Below, one piece after another: positions 1-11,431 of a stretch of DNA of 64,000 nt. Source of the stretch: Anthoceros angustus (taxonomy: Eukaryota > Streptophyta > Anthocerotopsida > Anthocerotales > Anthocerotaceae). The stretch is from positions 550,248-614,247 of the forward strand of contig VJWM01000151.1 of the NCBI GenBank assembly GCA_010909165.1, in the 5' to 3' direction. Each line of letters starts with the position of its first letter. Within the stretch, counting starts at the first letter, position 1. The notes beneath the pieces were generated by a model. That model did not search any database, was not told the DNA's origin, and saw only the letters and a program-made list of their open reading frames with translations. Both the position numbers and the translations under genes were made by a program.

Positions 1-1370
1 GAAGCAAGTCTTGAGTGCACACTTCATGAATCCACTGCGACCACACTTAAAACTTAGTGCCATCTACCAATCCTTCTCCTTTAAACCTGTGTTAACCTTC
101 ATTTTATTGAACACGAGCGTGAAAGGTGTGATGGTCAGCCGTGGTGGTGAAGATGATGTTCCAACTATGCTTGAGGTGATTTCTCCCAACGATGAGCAGA
201 TTAAGTGTTGCGACACAACACCGAGAACACACGTTAGAACGAAAGAATTTATTCGTCAAGTTACTCGTAAGGAATTTCCTTGTCAAAGAATTTACCTTCC
301 CAATAAAATTAAGTATTAAGTTGACGTTTGGTTCTTGATTGCCTTTTCATACCAACTGTTCCGAAAAGGACGGGTTTTAGGCGTACGAGTAGATGCGACA
401 CCTTGAGCACCACCGCCTCTAGCTCCTACAGATCATAAAAGGGGCCAATCTTATTGCTCTCGACAATCCTCTCCGTAACCAAGCGTGCTTGAATGACTAT
501 TAGACATTGGACCAAATTGATCAAGTTAATATTAGCACACGTCTTGCTTCTATCCAAGAAGAAGGCGGTTAGTATGAGAGTGAACATCATCCTTTTCTTA
601 TGAAAAAATAAATAAATAAATATTCATTTTTAATTGCAAATGACAATGTCTTTTTTTTTTGTGTACACTAACTATGGAGTAACTTAGTCCAATAGTAAGC
701 CTTATTTATCTTCATTTCTCAGTAGGTGCAAAAAGATAGTGCATCGACTCCATCAAATTTTGGGAACGTAAAAAACATCATGGAATATCATCTCAAAAGG
801 GCAAGAGATGGCAAGAGTGGTTTTGGGATGTATAGAAAACTTTGAGAATTTCATTAGTAATTAGAACAAGGTTTGATATTAAGTTTGAGATCACATATGT
901 GTAACCGTCTTACATCAACTACAAGCTTTACAGGTAGAGGACTGATAGAGAATCAAGGATAACACAAGAATAAGTTTTTCATATCGAGAGGTACTCATAA
1001 TTAGTCCAAAATCACCGATGACTTTGAGCAAGTTTTTTTAATTAATTGAAATGAAGTGAATATAATCAAAATTTGAGCCACATACTAATCAAAATGGTAA
1101 AATAGAGTACACATATAAACTAAAATAAGATATTTTTATTATAGATATAGGATTTGTGATTCCCGAGTCTGGTTCATACCTACCTCTATATATGAAGGGT
1201 TAAAGGTTAAGTTTTACGTGTTTGTTAGACTTGTGATTTTGCGAGTGGAGTCCTATTGGGGGCTGTAGTGTTTGCTGGTAAGAAGTCACTAGAAGCGTCG
1301 ATCTGGGACGGTAGAGGCGGAACGTCTTGCCTGGGGTGGAGGCCCAACTGGTAGCTGGGGCTCAATTTAG
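1..1370. other. AT-rich intergenic stretch, no supported gene
   Basis: No coding region with family hallmarks is visible. A 102-codon open frame at 11-319 (+) has no recognisable domain and no promoter or splice context, so I treat it as chance. The stretch is AT-rich with short homopolymer runs. Confidence 0.5.
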
Positions 1371-1439
1371 AAAGGGAGGAAACGTGACGCAAAATTAAGG
1401 CCGGTTTCCTTGTTCCTTTGTTCCCTAGTTTCCTTTAGG

Positions 1440-2038
1440 TTGTGTAGCAGCGGGACGTGGGCGCACGCCACGGCTGCGGAGCGTGGCGAGTCACATTCTG
1501 GTCCCATCGCGCCGGCCGACCCAGGTCAGTACTAGCCTTCCTTTCTGCTTTGCCCTCTTTCCCGCCTGGGCTGGGCTGGCGTGCTTGCTTTCCCTGGTTC
1601 CGTCGCGCACAGTGGAAGCCATCTTGTAGGCAAGCGCCCGGGCAGCCCGTCCCTCCCGCCCTAACCCCTCGCTCGTGTCTGCGGGCGTTCATTCACGTTC
1701 CGCCCCTTGTTGTGCCATCGCGCTCTCTTGCAGCAGGCAGCAGCGCGCCATCGGAGGACAGCGGAGCGGAGCTTCTTGCACCGACTGGCTGTGCGTCGCA
1801 GCCGCTGCGGTTGGGAGCGGCCTGCATCAGGCGCCCGTGTCGCGGTGCTCGCCTGACGCGCATCTTGCTGGAGGGAGGCGAGGCAGCACACGCGTGTGTA
1901 GCCTGCCAGCCAGCCGCCCTAACCCCGGAGTGGAGCGGGCCGCCGTGTCATTCCGCGGCACCGGTCTTGTGGAGCTTCTTGCTGTGCCTGTTGCTGGTGC
2001 AACGTATCTTCTGCTGTGGTCTTGGAAGTGCCTCGGCT
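1440..2038 (+). promoter_or_regulatory. GC-rich upstream and 5' leader region of the Alba/RGG gene
   Basis: Composition changes sharply at about 1440 from AT-rich to GC- and CpG-rich sequence with pyrimidine runs, ending at the start codon of the Alba gene. Open frames here (for example 1457-2335) run through the start codon in another frame and are shadows of GC-rich leader sequence. The transcription start cannot be placed. Confidence 0.4.
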
Positions 2039-3864
2039 ATGGATCGGTATCAAAGAGTGGAGAAACCGCGGCCGGAGACGCCTATAAGCGAGAATGAGAT
2101 TCGCATCACAACGCAGGGGAAAATGAGGAATTACATCACCTATGCTACCACACTGCTGCAGGTGCGCACCTCCTCTGCAGATCCGGCTGCGGAGATTTTT
2201 TTTCTGCCCCTTGAGCAGGGAAATCTAGCTTGCCGCCTTTGCATGTGCTCTTCTTTGGATCCGTCCTGCGGTTTCCGTGTCCGCCGCTCTCTGCTGGTGT
2301 TTGATTTCCCTCCGATTTGTTTGGTGCCAGGATAAAGGTGCATCTGAAATTGTCCTCAAGGCTATGGGCCGTGCTATCAACAAGACGGTGACTATCGCCG
2401 AGATTATCAAGGTCGGCCACGGTTTCGTGCTACTTGAATGGATGTGACTTGGTTGTAGATTTATTGGCCTTGCTTCACAAGGCTGCGTGTTGTTCTGACA
2501 TGCAGTTTTCTAACCTAAGATCTAGCTGCTGTCCATGAGCTCTGTGCTGGAAAGTTGATTGTTGGATTTGCGATGGATTTATGGCAGAGGAGAATTGCCG
2601 GCCTACACCAGAACACTGCTATTGGATCTACTGATATTACTGATCTGTGGGAGCCATTGGAAGAAGGGCTATTTCCGTGAGCACTTTCTCTTTTCTGCCG
2701 ACGGCACTATAACTTTACTTCACCTTCAGCAGCTGTGCACTCAAGTTTCTGTGTGGAGTCTTTTCGTGATCCTCACGGTGGGATGTTTTTGTATCAGTTT
2801 GGAGACTACAAGACATGTTTCTATGATCACCATCACTTTGTCGACTAAGGAGTTGGATAAGACATCCACCGGGTAAAGTCGCTCTTCCTTCCATCTGGAA
2901 CAGGTGGCCTGTCTTCTGACCGAAGAGAGGAGCAATTGACCAGCTGAGTGGTAGACTTTAAGGTGTTTAGGGTTATGTATCAGGGTTTACTGGTGACAGT
3001 CAACGTGTTTCTGCGGTTGCAGGTATCAGCCACCTCTCCCTGCGGATCAGGTCAAACCTCTGACGGATTTTGAGTATGAAGGAGGTTGTTACTTACTCCA
3101 TTTCCCGGTTCCTGACTGTTTGCTTGGTAGTGGAGTCTCCTGGTGGTGTGCTCCTTCCCGTTCTTGCGTCAAGTAGTTCCCCGGGAGTGGGTGATTTAAG
3201 GGTTTATATGGAAGGGTGAAATTATCACGGGACAAAGCTTAGTGGATACTTTTTGAGATTGTGCATGTGTATGTCCAGAGGGATCTCCACCAGGTGGAAG
3301 GGGTCGAGGTCGGGGTCGTGGCAGGGGAAGAGAAACTGACGGTGCATACCTGGCGCCCTACACCTTTAGACTCGAAAGGTGTGCTGCTGATAGTTTGCTC
3401 GCGTTTGACTCTGGACTGCTGTGGTTGCAGGGAATGGGGCTCCAGCTGGTGGTGATTTCAACAGTGAAGCAGGTTGGGGCCGGGGCCGAGGCCGCGGTCG
3501 AGGTCGGGGAAGAGCTCGTGGAGGTTTTCGTGGACGTGGAAGAGGTTTTGGTGGCACTGACACCACTGCGCAAGAAGCTGGCAGCTATGAAGATGCACCT
3601 GCGGCTACCGCTTCATCTGGCGAAGGAGCTTCTCGAGGCCGAGGTGGCATTCCTGTTGAAGGTAAAAAGTCCGGTAACCTAGGGCAACCAGAATGTGCCT
3701 AGCTCATGGGACTTGGCTCTAGCTTTTTTATTTGTTTTCTGAAAGAAAAATGTACTTGGTTTTCAGGACGCGGGCGTGGCAGAGGAAGAGGCAGGGGCCG
3801 AGGCCGAGGGTACCGTACCGATGGGCCGATGCAAGGAGGCCCGACAGCAACCGTAGCTGCCTGA
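2039..3864 (+). CDS. Alba-domain protein with C-terminal RGG repeats (At2g34160/At1g29250-like), 8 exons
   Basis: Predicted 273-residue nucleic-acid-binding protein. Exons that join in frame with GT-AG introns: 2039-2161, 2331-2411, 2588-2676, 2798-2872, 3023-3084, 3279-3341, 3431-3661, 3767-3864. Residues about 18-125 form the Alba fold: an N-terminal strand with ITTQGKMRNY, then KGASEIVLKAMGRAINK, then RRIAGLHQNTAIGSTDITDL and a final strand HVSMITITLS. From about residue 148 to the end the protein is Gly/Arg-rich with three blocks of RG/RGG repeats (exons 6, 7 and 8) separated by an acidic/Ala linker. Proteins of this family bind RNA or DNA, and plant Alba proteins are linked to RNA metabolism and R-loops; the RGG tail suggests RNA binding. 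All eight exons are open and splice phases agree, so it looks functional. The start is the first ATG of the conserved N-terminus (MDRYQRVEKPRPETPISENE). Confidence 0.9.
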
Positions 3865-4690
3865 CCATTTGTGGCGATGCTTTCAGTGCACCAGTTGGTT
3901 TGAGTTAGCAGTTGCAAAACAGCTTCGCATAGGTCTAGCTGTAGCACTCTTGGATATACAGCTGTCGTTGTGCTATTTGGTTTGAGTGATGATGCTTATT
4001 TTGGGAGGTGAACATGGTCCCCAGTGTGGGAAAGGCTGTCTTTGCAGATGGTTTTGAACTGGTCAGTGCTGATCATGATTGTTGTGGAAATAAGCCCCGA
4101 GAAGTTGTCTCTCTTCTTTCCTCTTTTTCGTCTCTGTTTGTTGTTTTCCCTTTTCAGGGTAGGGCATGTGGTCGTGAGTGTGGCGTGCCGCCCCTTTATA
4201 GTTGTAGCCCTGGTAGCAACGCTTTGTAGGTTTCGGTAGAGTTCACAATTGCTTATCAAGTAGGCTTTTGTACAGGAACAAACATTCTAGTCTAGGTAGG
4301 GACTTCCTTCTTTCTTATAATGAAAGCGCCAAGACTTTTAAGACTGCCCAATCAGTGTGCCTACAATGTTGGAGCAAGTGAAAGCTTTAATCCGCCTGAC
4401 AAATTGAATCACCCTATCCGCTGTTCTATGTACTTATGTACATACATAGTGTAGAACGCGGGCCATCAATGAGATGTCCCTTACGCAGCGTATACACGGA
4501 GCATTGGACCGTGCCTGACAGTGTAACGCAGGGTCGTGACATAGTCCACTCCTCCTTTCTTTGTCACGCAGCGGAGGACGCGTTCCGGGAACTTCCGCAA
4601 GGAGGGCGTCAGCGGGCTGTTCGACTCGATATGATATAGAACGCTGCTGGGCACCCGGCCTAGAGCGTCCCCGGCCATCCAAGCTCCAAA
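3865..4690. other. 3' region of the Alba gene and intergenic DNA
   Basis: This holds the probable 3' UTR of the Alba gene (T-rich, near 3960-4330) and then spacer up to the leader of the next gene. No further coding region is supported. Confidence 0.5.
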
Positions 4691-4740
4691 AATAGTGGAA
4701 GTGGGAACCGCTTGCGCCGGTCGCTTGGCCCTGGAGCTGG

Positions 4741-4799
4741 TCTTCTCTTCCTTTCTTTCCTTTCTTTCCTGTCCTTCCTTTCCTTCCTCTCCATTGCTG
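4741..4799 (+). promoter_or_regulatory. Pyrimidine-rich promoter or leader tract
   Basis: A run of C and T with TTTCCT/TTTCTTTCC repeats lies upstream of the XYPPX gene. Such CT (GA on the other strand) tracts are common at plant transcription start regions. It precedes a leader intron, which fits a core promoter or first-exon position. Confidence 0.4.
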
Positions 4800-4965
4800 C
4801 GCAGTGCCTTTCCTTTTCTTCCGTCCCTCGCCTACCTTGTTAAGCTCGTCCGACTGGCCTCGAGGTTCCTTTGCCGTGGGCATCAAACATCACACCGGCC
4901 GGCTCCCTCCCGCCTCATTCTCGTCTTTCGTGTCTGTTCATCTACGCGCGCTGCGCCCTCCCGAG

Positions 4966-5168
4966 GTAAGGTGACCGTCCTTCCTGGAAGCAGAGCTCGC
5001 CTCTTTCGATTCTTGCTTGCTTAATCAAGGCACTTCAGGGTTTGATCCCGCCAAGGGGGTCATGGCTTGGCATTGTCCCTGCACACGCCGGGCGTTGCTC
5101 CTGCTCCTCGTCTGCTGCTGCGTTCGGATCGCCTTCCCCTCCCTACTTCCCCCCCACCTTTCTTACAG
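4966..5168 (+). other. Putative 5' UTR intron of the XYPPX gene
   Basis: The donor GAG|GTAAGG ends a leader exon at 4965. A polypyrimidine tract followed by TCTTACAG gives an acceptor at 5168, 46 bases before the start codon at 5215. Leader introns are frequent in broadly expressed plant genes. The call rests on splice-site quality only. Confidence 0.55.
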
Positions 5169-5214
5169 CTCGACGCTCTTGGTGGATGCCAGGTGAACCG
5201 CATCCGCTCTCAGG

Positions 5215-6749
5215 ATGAAGCAGGAGGATGTGGAGAAGTTGCAAGCGCGGCAGCAGTACCGCAATCTGTGGCACACGGATCTGCTGGGCACTGCCACCGC
5301 CGACTGTCCATGTATGTATTGTATGCTCGGGCTTTGATTCAAGTCGTGTGTGGAACCAGGTGGCTGCAGATCCTGAGTGACGCTCATCCCCTTGTGCTCT
5401 TGTTCCTGTCTGTGCAAACCTGGTGGCTGGCGATGGTTACAGATTTCTGCTTCGCTATCTGGTGGTGAGTATCTTGAACGGGACTTAAGTTGTCGTCTTC
5501 GGTGTTGGCTCCGCTTGGACGGGGGACAATGTAGGTTAATTCCTGCTGTGTGCTGCTTTGCAGTTCACCATGTGCCTCGTATATGCTCCGGAAGAGGGCT
5601 CTGTACGATGACATGAACAGGTGAAGGGGGTCGTGAGCTGCTGTGCACTGGCTTCGCGTGGGCATAAGACTAACACTGGACCACTAGACCGCACGCTTTT
5701 GAACCACTTGGCATGTTGCAGATACGTTTGTTGTGCAGGATACATGCCGTGCAGTGGTCGTTGCGGGGAGAGAAGCTGTCCGGAAGTCTGCTTGGCCACA
5801 GAGGTCTGTGTCAAGAGTATCTAGCCTTCTCATGGTTATGGAATATGGAATGGAGTGCATGCCTAGTCCACAGGAGGAGTCTCACGTCGAGCGTGTTTGT
5901 CTACCAGGTGTGGTGCTGTTTTGCTAACTCGGTACAGTCCACTCGGTTTCTCATCCAAGACGAGTTCAACATTCAGACGACACCTTGCGACAACTGCATC
6001 ATTGTAGGGCAACCTTGGTTTTCTCTCTTCATGTTGAGACACGTATTCTGGGATGCAAGTCCTCACAGCTGTGTGCTTGGGCTGCAGGGCTTTATGTTCT
6101 GCTTGTCTCAAGTTGCTTGCATTTTCTCTATTGTCGCTGCAATCGTGGGGAGTGAGGAGCTATCAGAGGCCTCACAGATCCTCAACTGCCTCTCCAACGC
6201 AGTTTACTGCACGTAGGTTCTCTCTCAATTTACTGGTGGCCTGGGCACGTTTGTACCTAGACCTTTCTGAACAATTTTGGCAATGCTTGACTGACTGCCC
6301 TCGTTTTTTTGTCTGCAGGGTCTGCGCTTGTATGCAGGTAAGATCGTCTACTTTGGTATTTTTCTGCCTCGTGTGCCAGTTATTTGATTCGCAAACTTAT
6401 CTCTGACCTTTTCCTGCAGACTCAACACAAAGTGGAACTGGACAAGCGGGATGGGAAAGTCGGTGACGGGCCCATGCGACCCCCTCAAGCTCAACACATG
6501 TCGCGCTTAGACAACGCCGTTCCTCCGACTGTTGGGGGTGCTCCTTACCAGCCTTACCCTGTTGGACAACCTGGCTACCCTCCTCCTCAGGCTGCTGGCT
6601 ATCCCCCTCAGGGCTACCCTCCCCAGGGCTACCCTCCCCAGGGCTACCCTCCTCAACAAGCCTACCCTCCCGAGGGCTACCCTCCTGCTGGCTATCCCGC
6701 CCAAGCTCCTGGCTATCCCCCTCAGGGCCAGGCCCCTTATTACAAATAA
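5215..6749 (+). CDS. Cys-rich conserved plant protein with XYPPX-repeat tail, 8 coding exons
   Basis: Predicted 275 residues. Coding exons 5215-5311, 5443-5464, 5564-5620, 5722-5803, 5908-6003, 6088-6212, 6319-6337 and 6420-6749 join in frame through GT-AG introns, including exons of only 22 and 19 bases. The N-terminal two thirds is a conserved Cys-rich region with motifs such as CAGYMPCSGRCGE, FLIQDEFNIQTTPCDNCIIG and a hydrophobic stretch FMFCLSQVACIFSIVAAIVG that could be membrane-embedded. The tail after about residue 190 is a run of GYPPQ-type (XYPPX) repeats ending in YYK. I recognise the architecture as a widespread plant family of unknown function but cannot give a reliable name. All exons are open, so it looks intact. 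A membrane-associated role is inference from the Cys clusters and hydrophobic segment. Confidence 0.88.
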
Positions 6750-7026
6750 GCTGTTTATTCACGTCATCCCGACTTCTTAGTTTTGCATTTGTGATCCAAC
6801 ATTTCTGAACTGGGAAAAGTCTGAGTGGGCTTCTGTTGTGCGAATGGGTAGGGTGTATGGTATACGAGTAGCTTGACGATTATCGGGTGTGTGACACCAG
6901 GACTTTTACTCTGTACATTGCAGGGGATTAACGAGTTTTCTAACTTGTCCTGGCGTGCTGTGTTATTTCGGAAATTTCGAAAATGATAAGACTTTGTCAA
7001 ACGTTCGGTTCGCCGATAGCTCTCCT

Positions 7027-7250
7027 CGATATCGAACCTTGAACTAAATCGGACCTATGTCTGTACTCGAAACCGACTCAACTCGACTTGGGCAGGTCGG
7101 AAACCGCGTAGGTCGGGACTCGAACTCGGAGAGAACTCGAAACCGAGTCGACGCGGACTCGGAGAGAACTCTAAATCGAGTCGACTTGCGCAGGTTCGAC
7201 ATCAACTTTGACTTGGGCACGTTGGACTCGGAGAGAAACAGCCAACTCTC
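7027..7250. repeat. Degenerate TCGA-rich tandem repeat
   Basis: Short imperfect units built on ACTCGAAACCGA and GAGTCGAC recur through this stretch (for example the repeated ACTCGGAGAGAACTC at about 7130 and 7160). The 74-codon frame at 7057-7281 is a by-product of the repeat. Confidence 0.6.
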
Positions 7251-7308
7251 TGATAAAATATTTACTTTGAACCAATTATGAACTTATTTTTATTAAATTA
7301 ATAATTTA

Positions 7309-7313
<5 letters not shown>

Positions 7314-7351
<38 letters not shown>
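7314..7351. repeat. (AT)n microsatellite
   Basis: Uninterrupted alternating A and T for nearly 40 bases. Confidence 0.9.
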
Positions 7352-7352
<1 letters not shown>

Positions 7353-7423
7353 CCAAATAGGGAGGTGAAATGGTGCTGAGTGGGTGACATCCAAACATGA
7401 GTTCAATAAAAAGGTTTCAGTTG

Positions 7424-7533
7424 ATAGATTAATACTTAGATGAGATGTCTTAGATTCAATATTCGAATGAGGTGCCTGGCCTTACCGGGTCGCACGGGTG
7501 GACTTAAATAAAATTCTTCTTCTTCTTCTATGT
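7424..7533 (+). repeat. 5S-derived SINE-like element, plus strand
   Basis: It carries a degenerate copy of the 5S rRNA box C region (AATACTTAGATGAGATG) and ends in the tail GGACTTAAATAAAATT followed by CTT repeats. The same tail ends the better-preserved copies at 20583 and 22561. Short length, an internal polymerase III-like box and a simple-repeat tail fit a SINE. Confidence 0.55.
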
Positions 7534-7639
7534 AAGTGTCCTACGGGATTACTTTCAATGAAATACTACCCTTGGCCTTGGCCCAACATTGTACTTTCAA
7601 ATGAAATCCTACTCTTACGCATCGCACAATGCCGCTTGT

Positions 7640-7960
7640 TTTAAGAGTCGTATGGGACTCCGATGGATCAGTACTTGGATGGGGTGCCTCAAAAGAATAC
7701 ATGAATGAGATGCTTCTCATCCTCTGTTTCATGGTCTTACCAAGTCGTCTATAGTAAATGCATCCCCTATTTCATGGTCTTACCAAGTCGTTTATAGTAA
7801 ATGCATCCCATGTTTCAGGGTCTTACCAAGTCATCTATAGTAAATGCTCTAGGCGGCTCTACGAATTAGTACTTGGATGGGTTGCTTTGAATCACTACTC
7901 GGATGGGGTGCCTAGGATCAGCACTTGGATGGGGTGCCTCTCATCCCTCTCTCATCCCCC
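7640..7960 (+). repeat. Cluster of 5S rRNA 3'-half-like fragments plus a 45-bp triplicate
   Basis: The string GTACTTGGATGGGGTGCC or a close variant occurs at about 7671, 7870, 7895 and 7918. It resembles the box C region of plant 5S rRNA. Between them (7724-7846) a unit of about 45 bases containing TCTTACCAAGTCGTCTATAG is repeated three times. No intact 5S gene is present. Confidence 0.55.
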
Positions 7961-8510
7961 TGAATCCTGGCCTTACGGTTCTCTTCTTTTGTCTCTATGA
8001 AATTCGTAGCTGCTAATTTGCCCAGCTCCCAATATTGCTCCATGTAAGATATCACCTGCTTCCCTCTCCATGTATGCCACAATTTGCCTTACTAAGGGTG
8101 GATTCACATAGGGTGCCGACTGGAACTGACACACACTAGTTGGTATTTTACATTCAATGATATGCTGCCATATGACATGATTACTCACTCAATTTACCTC
8201 GAAGTAATCCCAAACTAAGAGCCCCTCCCTTGCCATGGCGTGTATCCAAGCATCTATGAAACTCAAACATGACCCGCATTCGTTTGCTCGCCATCACTCT
8301 CCCACAACTTGAATTCTTGCCCGCCCAAATGGAAAGCATCTATGAAACTCAAACTGAGGTGAAGAAGGCTCAATCAGGCAATAAGCTAGCGCAGTCTGAG
8401 CTCTATAGCCTATTCTTCTAAAATCGGCATACATGCCAACTAGGTCAGTGTAAAGCCTAGGCCTGCAATATTATGCCCTGCCCTCCATCTGAGCATTATC
8501 TTGTTGGAAC
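7961..8510. other. Unannotated spacer
   Basis: No gene, RNA or named repeat is recognisable. An 8-base-scale duplication of ATCTATGAAACTCAAAC occurs near 8253 and 8338. Confidence 0.4.
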
Positions 8511-8540
8511 GAGCTTTTGGAACTTTGTGCACAGTATAGC

Positions 8541-8560
8541 ACCCTAAACCCTAAACCCAG
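8541..8560. repeat. Short interstitial telomere-like repeat
   Basis: Two adjacent CCCTAAA units, the plant telomere motif. This is far too short to indicate a chromosome end. Confidence 0.5.
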
Positions 8561-9019
8561 GCAAAACGTCGAGTGGCACACTATGATGCATCATGCTATG
8601 GCAATGAAGCTTCATATCGTGAGAAAAGTGTACATCCAATTGCAAGGGTCGGATGCAACTGCTCTTTTTATTACGTACTCGTCATCTTTTGGAAACGCCT
8701 TATTAAACCTCTGAACGATGCCCAAACTGCTCTCAAATCAACAGAACCGTGTCCAGAAGCAGTTGAGTACTCAAGTCCAGGATTTGCAATAGGAATTCTT
8801 AGGTTTGGAGTCAGAAACCCGGTGCAAATGGAAAGCCTACGCAGTTATTTCCTCCTCCAGCAGGCACAACAATGAATCCAAAAACAAGAAGATAGCTTGC
8901 ATAAGGCATATGCTCCAAAGAGGACATTCATGAGCCGAAAGCAAGCAAGTTACCAAACTATTCCGAATCTGGGATAAATGCCTGATTCCAGTACAGGAAA
9001 TCCAGTGTTCATGCCCAGC

Positions 9020-9495
9020 AGCCAAGGTGAAAAAAACCTTCTTCCACCATAAGTATTCCTTCTCCATGGACAACAAGTGCCCAGCAGCCAAGGTGACAAA
9101 TACCTTCTTCCACCATAAGTATTCCTTCTCCATGGACAACAAGCAGACTGTCAGAGGAGATCTGGAGCTGAGAGCAAGCCACTCAGGCAAGGCATGCACC
9201 AGTGCCAAGATAGCAAATCTTTGCTGCGGGAACTGAGAGCAAGCCACTCAGGCAAGGCATGCACCAGTGCCAAAGTAGCAAATTTTTGCTGCGGGAACTG
9301 AGAGCAAGCCACTCAAGCAAGGCATGCACCAGTGCCAAGATAGCAAAACTTCGTTGCGGGAACTTAGAGGGTTGCGAAAGTATGCTCTGCTATGCTTTGC
9401 AAAAGCTTTACTGCGGGAACTTAGATGGTTGCGAAAGTGTGGGAACTTAGATGGTTGCGAAAGTGTGGGAACTTAGATGGTTGCGAAAGTGTGCT
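9020..9495. repeat. Series of local tandem duplications (63, 66 and 26 bp units)
   Basis: A unit of about 63 bases with CTTCTTCCACCATAAGTATT is present twice (9025-9150). A unit of about 66 bases with GAGAGCAAGCCACTCAGGCA is present three times (9168-9365). A unit of about 26 bases with GGGAACTTAGATGGTTGCGA is present three to four times (9415-9492). Open frames here come from the repeats. Confidence 0.8.
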
Positions 9496-9599
9496 CTGCT
9501 ATGCTTTGCAATCTAAATGTGCGAAGCCTCTAAAGAGCAACTTACTATGTTTCACAATTTACATATGCTCCTTCAATGGAAAAGCAAGTGTCAAGGTAG

Positions 9600-10110
9600 T
9601 CATGATTTGGATGCACTTTCAGAGATGGAAAGGAGCTAAGGCTTTATAAAGAGGAAACACAACACTCCCATATAATATAGGTCATATGCACTAGGCACAC
9701 TAGGGTCTAACTACACAAGCACACAAGAACACTTGCACACACCACACCCCACATGTAGGTAGGTAGGCTTGGCCTTATATAGTTATAGCCTTGAATCCTA
9801 TTGGTCACTTGACCTTGAAATTTATTTATCACTTGACCTTGAATACTATTGCTCACTTGACCTTGAATACTGTTGGTCACTTGACCTTGAATCCTATTGG
9901 TCACTTGACCTTGAATCCTATTGGTCACTTGACCTTGAATCCCACCGGTCACTTTTGACTTACCCTTTACTTTTGGGCTTTCTAGAAGATACTTTCTAGA
10001 AGACACATAACTTTCTAGAAAGTATACACGTTTGTTATTTTTAGGGCACTCTTCATAACCTATAACCTATTTTTAGGGCACTCTTCATAACATATTTTAA
10101 TATGTTGTAA
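9600..10110. repeat. LTR-like stretch with embedded 24-bp minisatellite (9780-9960)
   Basis: A TTTATAAAGAGG promoter-like site at about 9642 is followed by a tandem array of about seven 24-base units with ATTGGTCACTTGACCTTGAA. Next come direct repeats of TTTTTAGGGCACTCTTCATA at about 10037 and 10069. A related TTTAGGGCACTCTTCA occurs at 63290, next to another TATATAAAGG site, so both may be parts of one dispersed element family. Confidence 0.45.
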
Positions 10111-10869
10111 TAAATCATTTCTAACATTCCATCCCTGAGCCCAGGACCCAAGTCTCCACAGGACCGACGACGATTGTATCTGTATGGTGATATACGACCA
10201 GTGTTTCCCCGCACACAATCGGATGCTGACCAAGGCAAGCTTGGTAAGCGGAAAGCAGTCCGTGGGATATATTTCAGTGTCTTAAGCACATGCCCGCACA
10301 TCGCTGTCAACCGAACTGATGCAAGCAATGGGAATGGCAGTTGCCTTCGGACTATGACTTTCCTACCAACTTCTCCCAGCACGCGTACGGGGAAGACATC
10401 AAAAGAGCTTGCTCTGTGTCCATGAGCAGAGATGCAGAGGTGGGATGCAGAGGGACACATAAAACATCGACAACAACAGTTGTTAAAAACAAAGCGAGTG
10501 AGGTTCCTGAGTCCACAAATAAAGCCTGGCTGACGACTAGCTACTCAGAAGTTGAACCTTGGAGAAATGTATCAGCTACAATCAGGCACTGGAGGACTCT
10601 GCTTTCCGGGCTATGATACAGTTTCCAGAGCTTGTGATGTGGGCCAGCACTGTGTGTACCGAGTGGGCCTTTTATGTTCCAGTCACACTCGACTGCACAA
10701 GCTCGCCTGATGTTACGTCCTTGAGACTTCTGGGCAGCCGTATCTTACATATCTTTGGATTAAATACTTATCCTAAGTATGCTTGGTATCTGGAGTGTTG
10801 GGCATTCAGCTTCCAGTTTGATTACAAGGGCAGAAAAAGCTGGGGTGTTGAGCAATCTGTTAATTCAGC
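10111..10869. other. Unrecognised region, possibly gene-derived
   Basis: Several short plus-strand frames (10174-10425, 10341-10616, 10559-10882) overlap here, but none shows a family motif. Base composition is more balanced than in the flanks. I cannot assign a gene. Confidence 0.3.
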
Positions 10870-11066
10870 TTTGATGCACTAATGTGGTGTATTACTGTGT
10901 CTGTCTTACATCAGTGTCTAACAATCAATGAGGTCCTTTTGAAGAAATTGTGGAGGTGGTCACAGTGAGGTACAACTTGTGTGATTAGGGGGCTGCATTG
11001 CCGACTCATAGACAGAAATTAATCAATTAATTAATAACTTTTCGCTTTGAGACTGCGCATCTGCCT

Positions 11067-11115
11067 TGCCGCATGGCCCAATGCGTGAACCAGAGATTCT
11101 GGAGGTGATCCCCCC
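11067..11115 (+). pseudogene. tRNA-Arg-like relic, internally deleted
   Basis: The 5' end GCCGCATGGCCCAATG is joined directly to AACCAGAGATTCTGG. This removes most of the D arm and the 5' side of the anticodon arm of a plant tRNA-Arg(ACG)-like sequence. The partner relic upstream of the second DUF26 gene still has these parts. Confidence 0.6.
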
Positions 11116-11330
11116 GGTGTCGTCGTCTGTTGTAGGTGGGAACGGAATTTTGGGAGCGTTGGTTCTCAGACTGCCGATGTCCCAGGTTCACGCAACTTGC
11201 GAGCAGGGCACACTCTTCAGCGTGACACTCAAGCGTAATACGAATGACTAAACAGGGAATCAGGCATGAGCAACGTTCTCTGTCTCGTCCTGGCTTGATC
11301 ATGATCAGATCACGGCAAAGTCCAAGGGAG

Positions 11331-11340
11331 GCTATATAAG
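11331..11340 (+). promoter_or_regulatory. TATA box of DUF26 gene 1
   Basis: GCTATATAAG lies about 95 bases upstream of the start codon at 11432. The duplicated promoter at 13724 reads GTTATACAAG at the same place, a weakened TATA box. Confidence 0.7.
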
Positions 11341-11431
11341 CCCTTGTACCTGTTTGGTCTCTCACAGCTCAGATCTGCCTGCGAGCTCAGATCTACCACT
11401 GGAGCGGAATCGCCTCGTCTCGTCATCGAAA

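Larger units (their letters stand above)
10870..11400 (+). repeat. Duplicated promoter block, copy 1 (partner 13245-13780)
   Basis: Matching strings in the same order show a duplication. TGAGGTCCT..GAAGAAATTG occurs at about 10929 and 13300, GTGTGATTAGG..GCTGCAT at 10980 and 13350, and CAAGGGAGG..TATA..AAGCCC at 11323 and 13718. GGTCTCTCACAGCTCAGATC occurs at about 11355 and 13753. The block carries a tRNA relic and the core promoter of each DUF26 gene. Confidence 0.8.

Noticed and set aside
1457-2335. 292-codon open frame upstream of and overlapping the Alba gene
   Set aside because: It lies in the GC-rich leader, runs through the Alba start codon and exon 1 in another frame, and has no family motif.
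8541-8560. Telomere or chromosome end
   Set aside because: Only two to three degenerate telomere units are present, and they are flanked by unrelated sequence on both sides.
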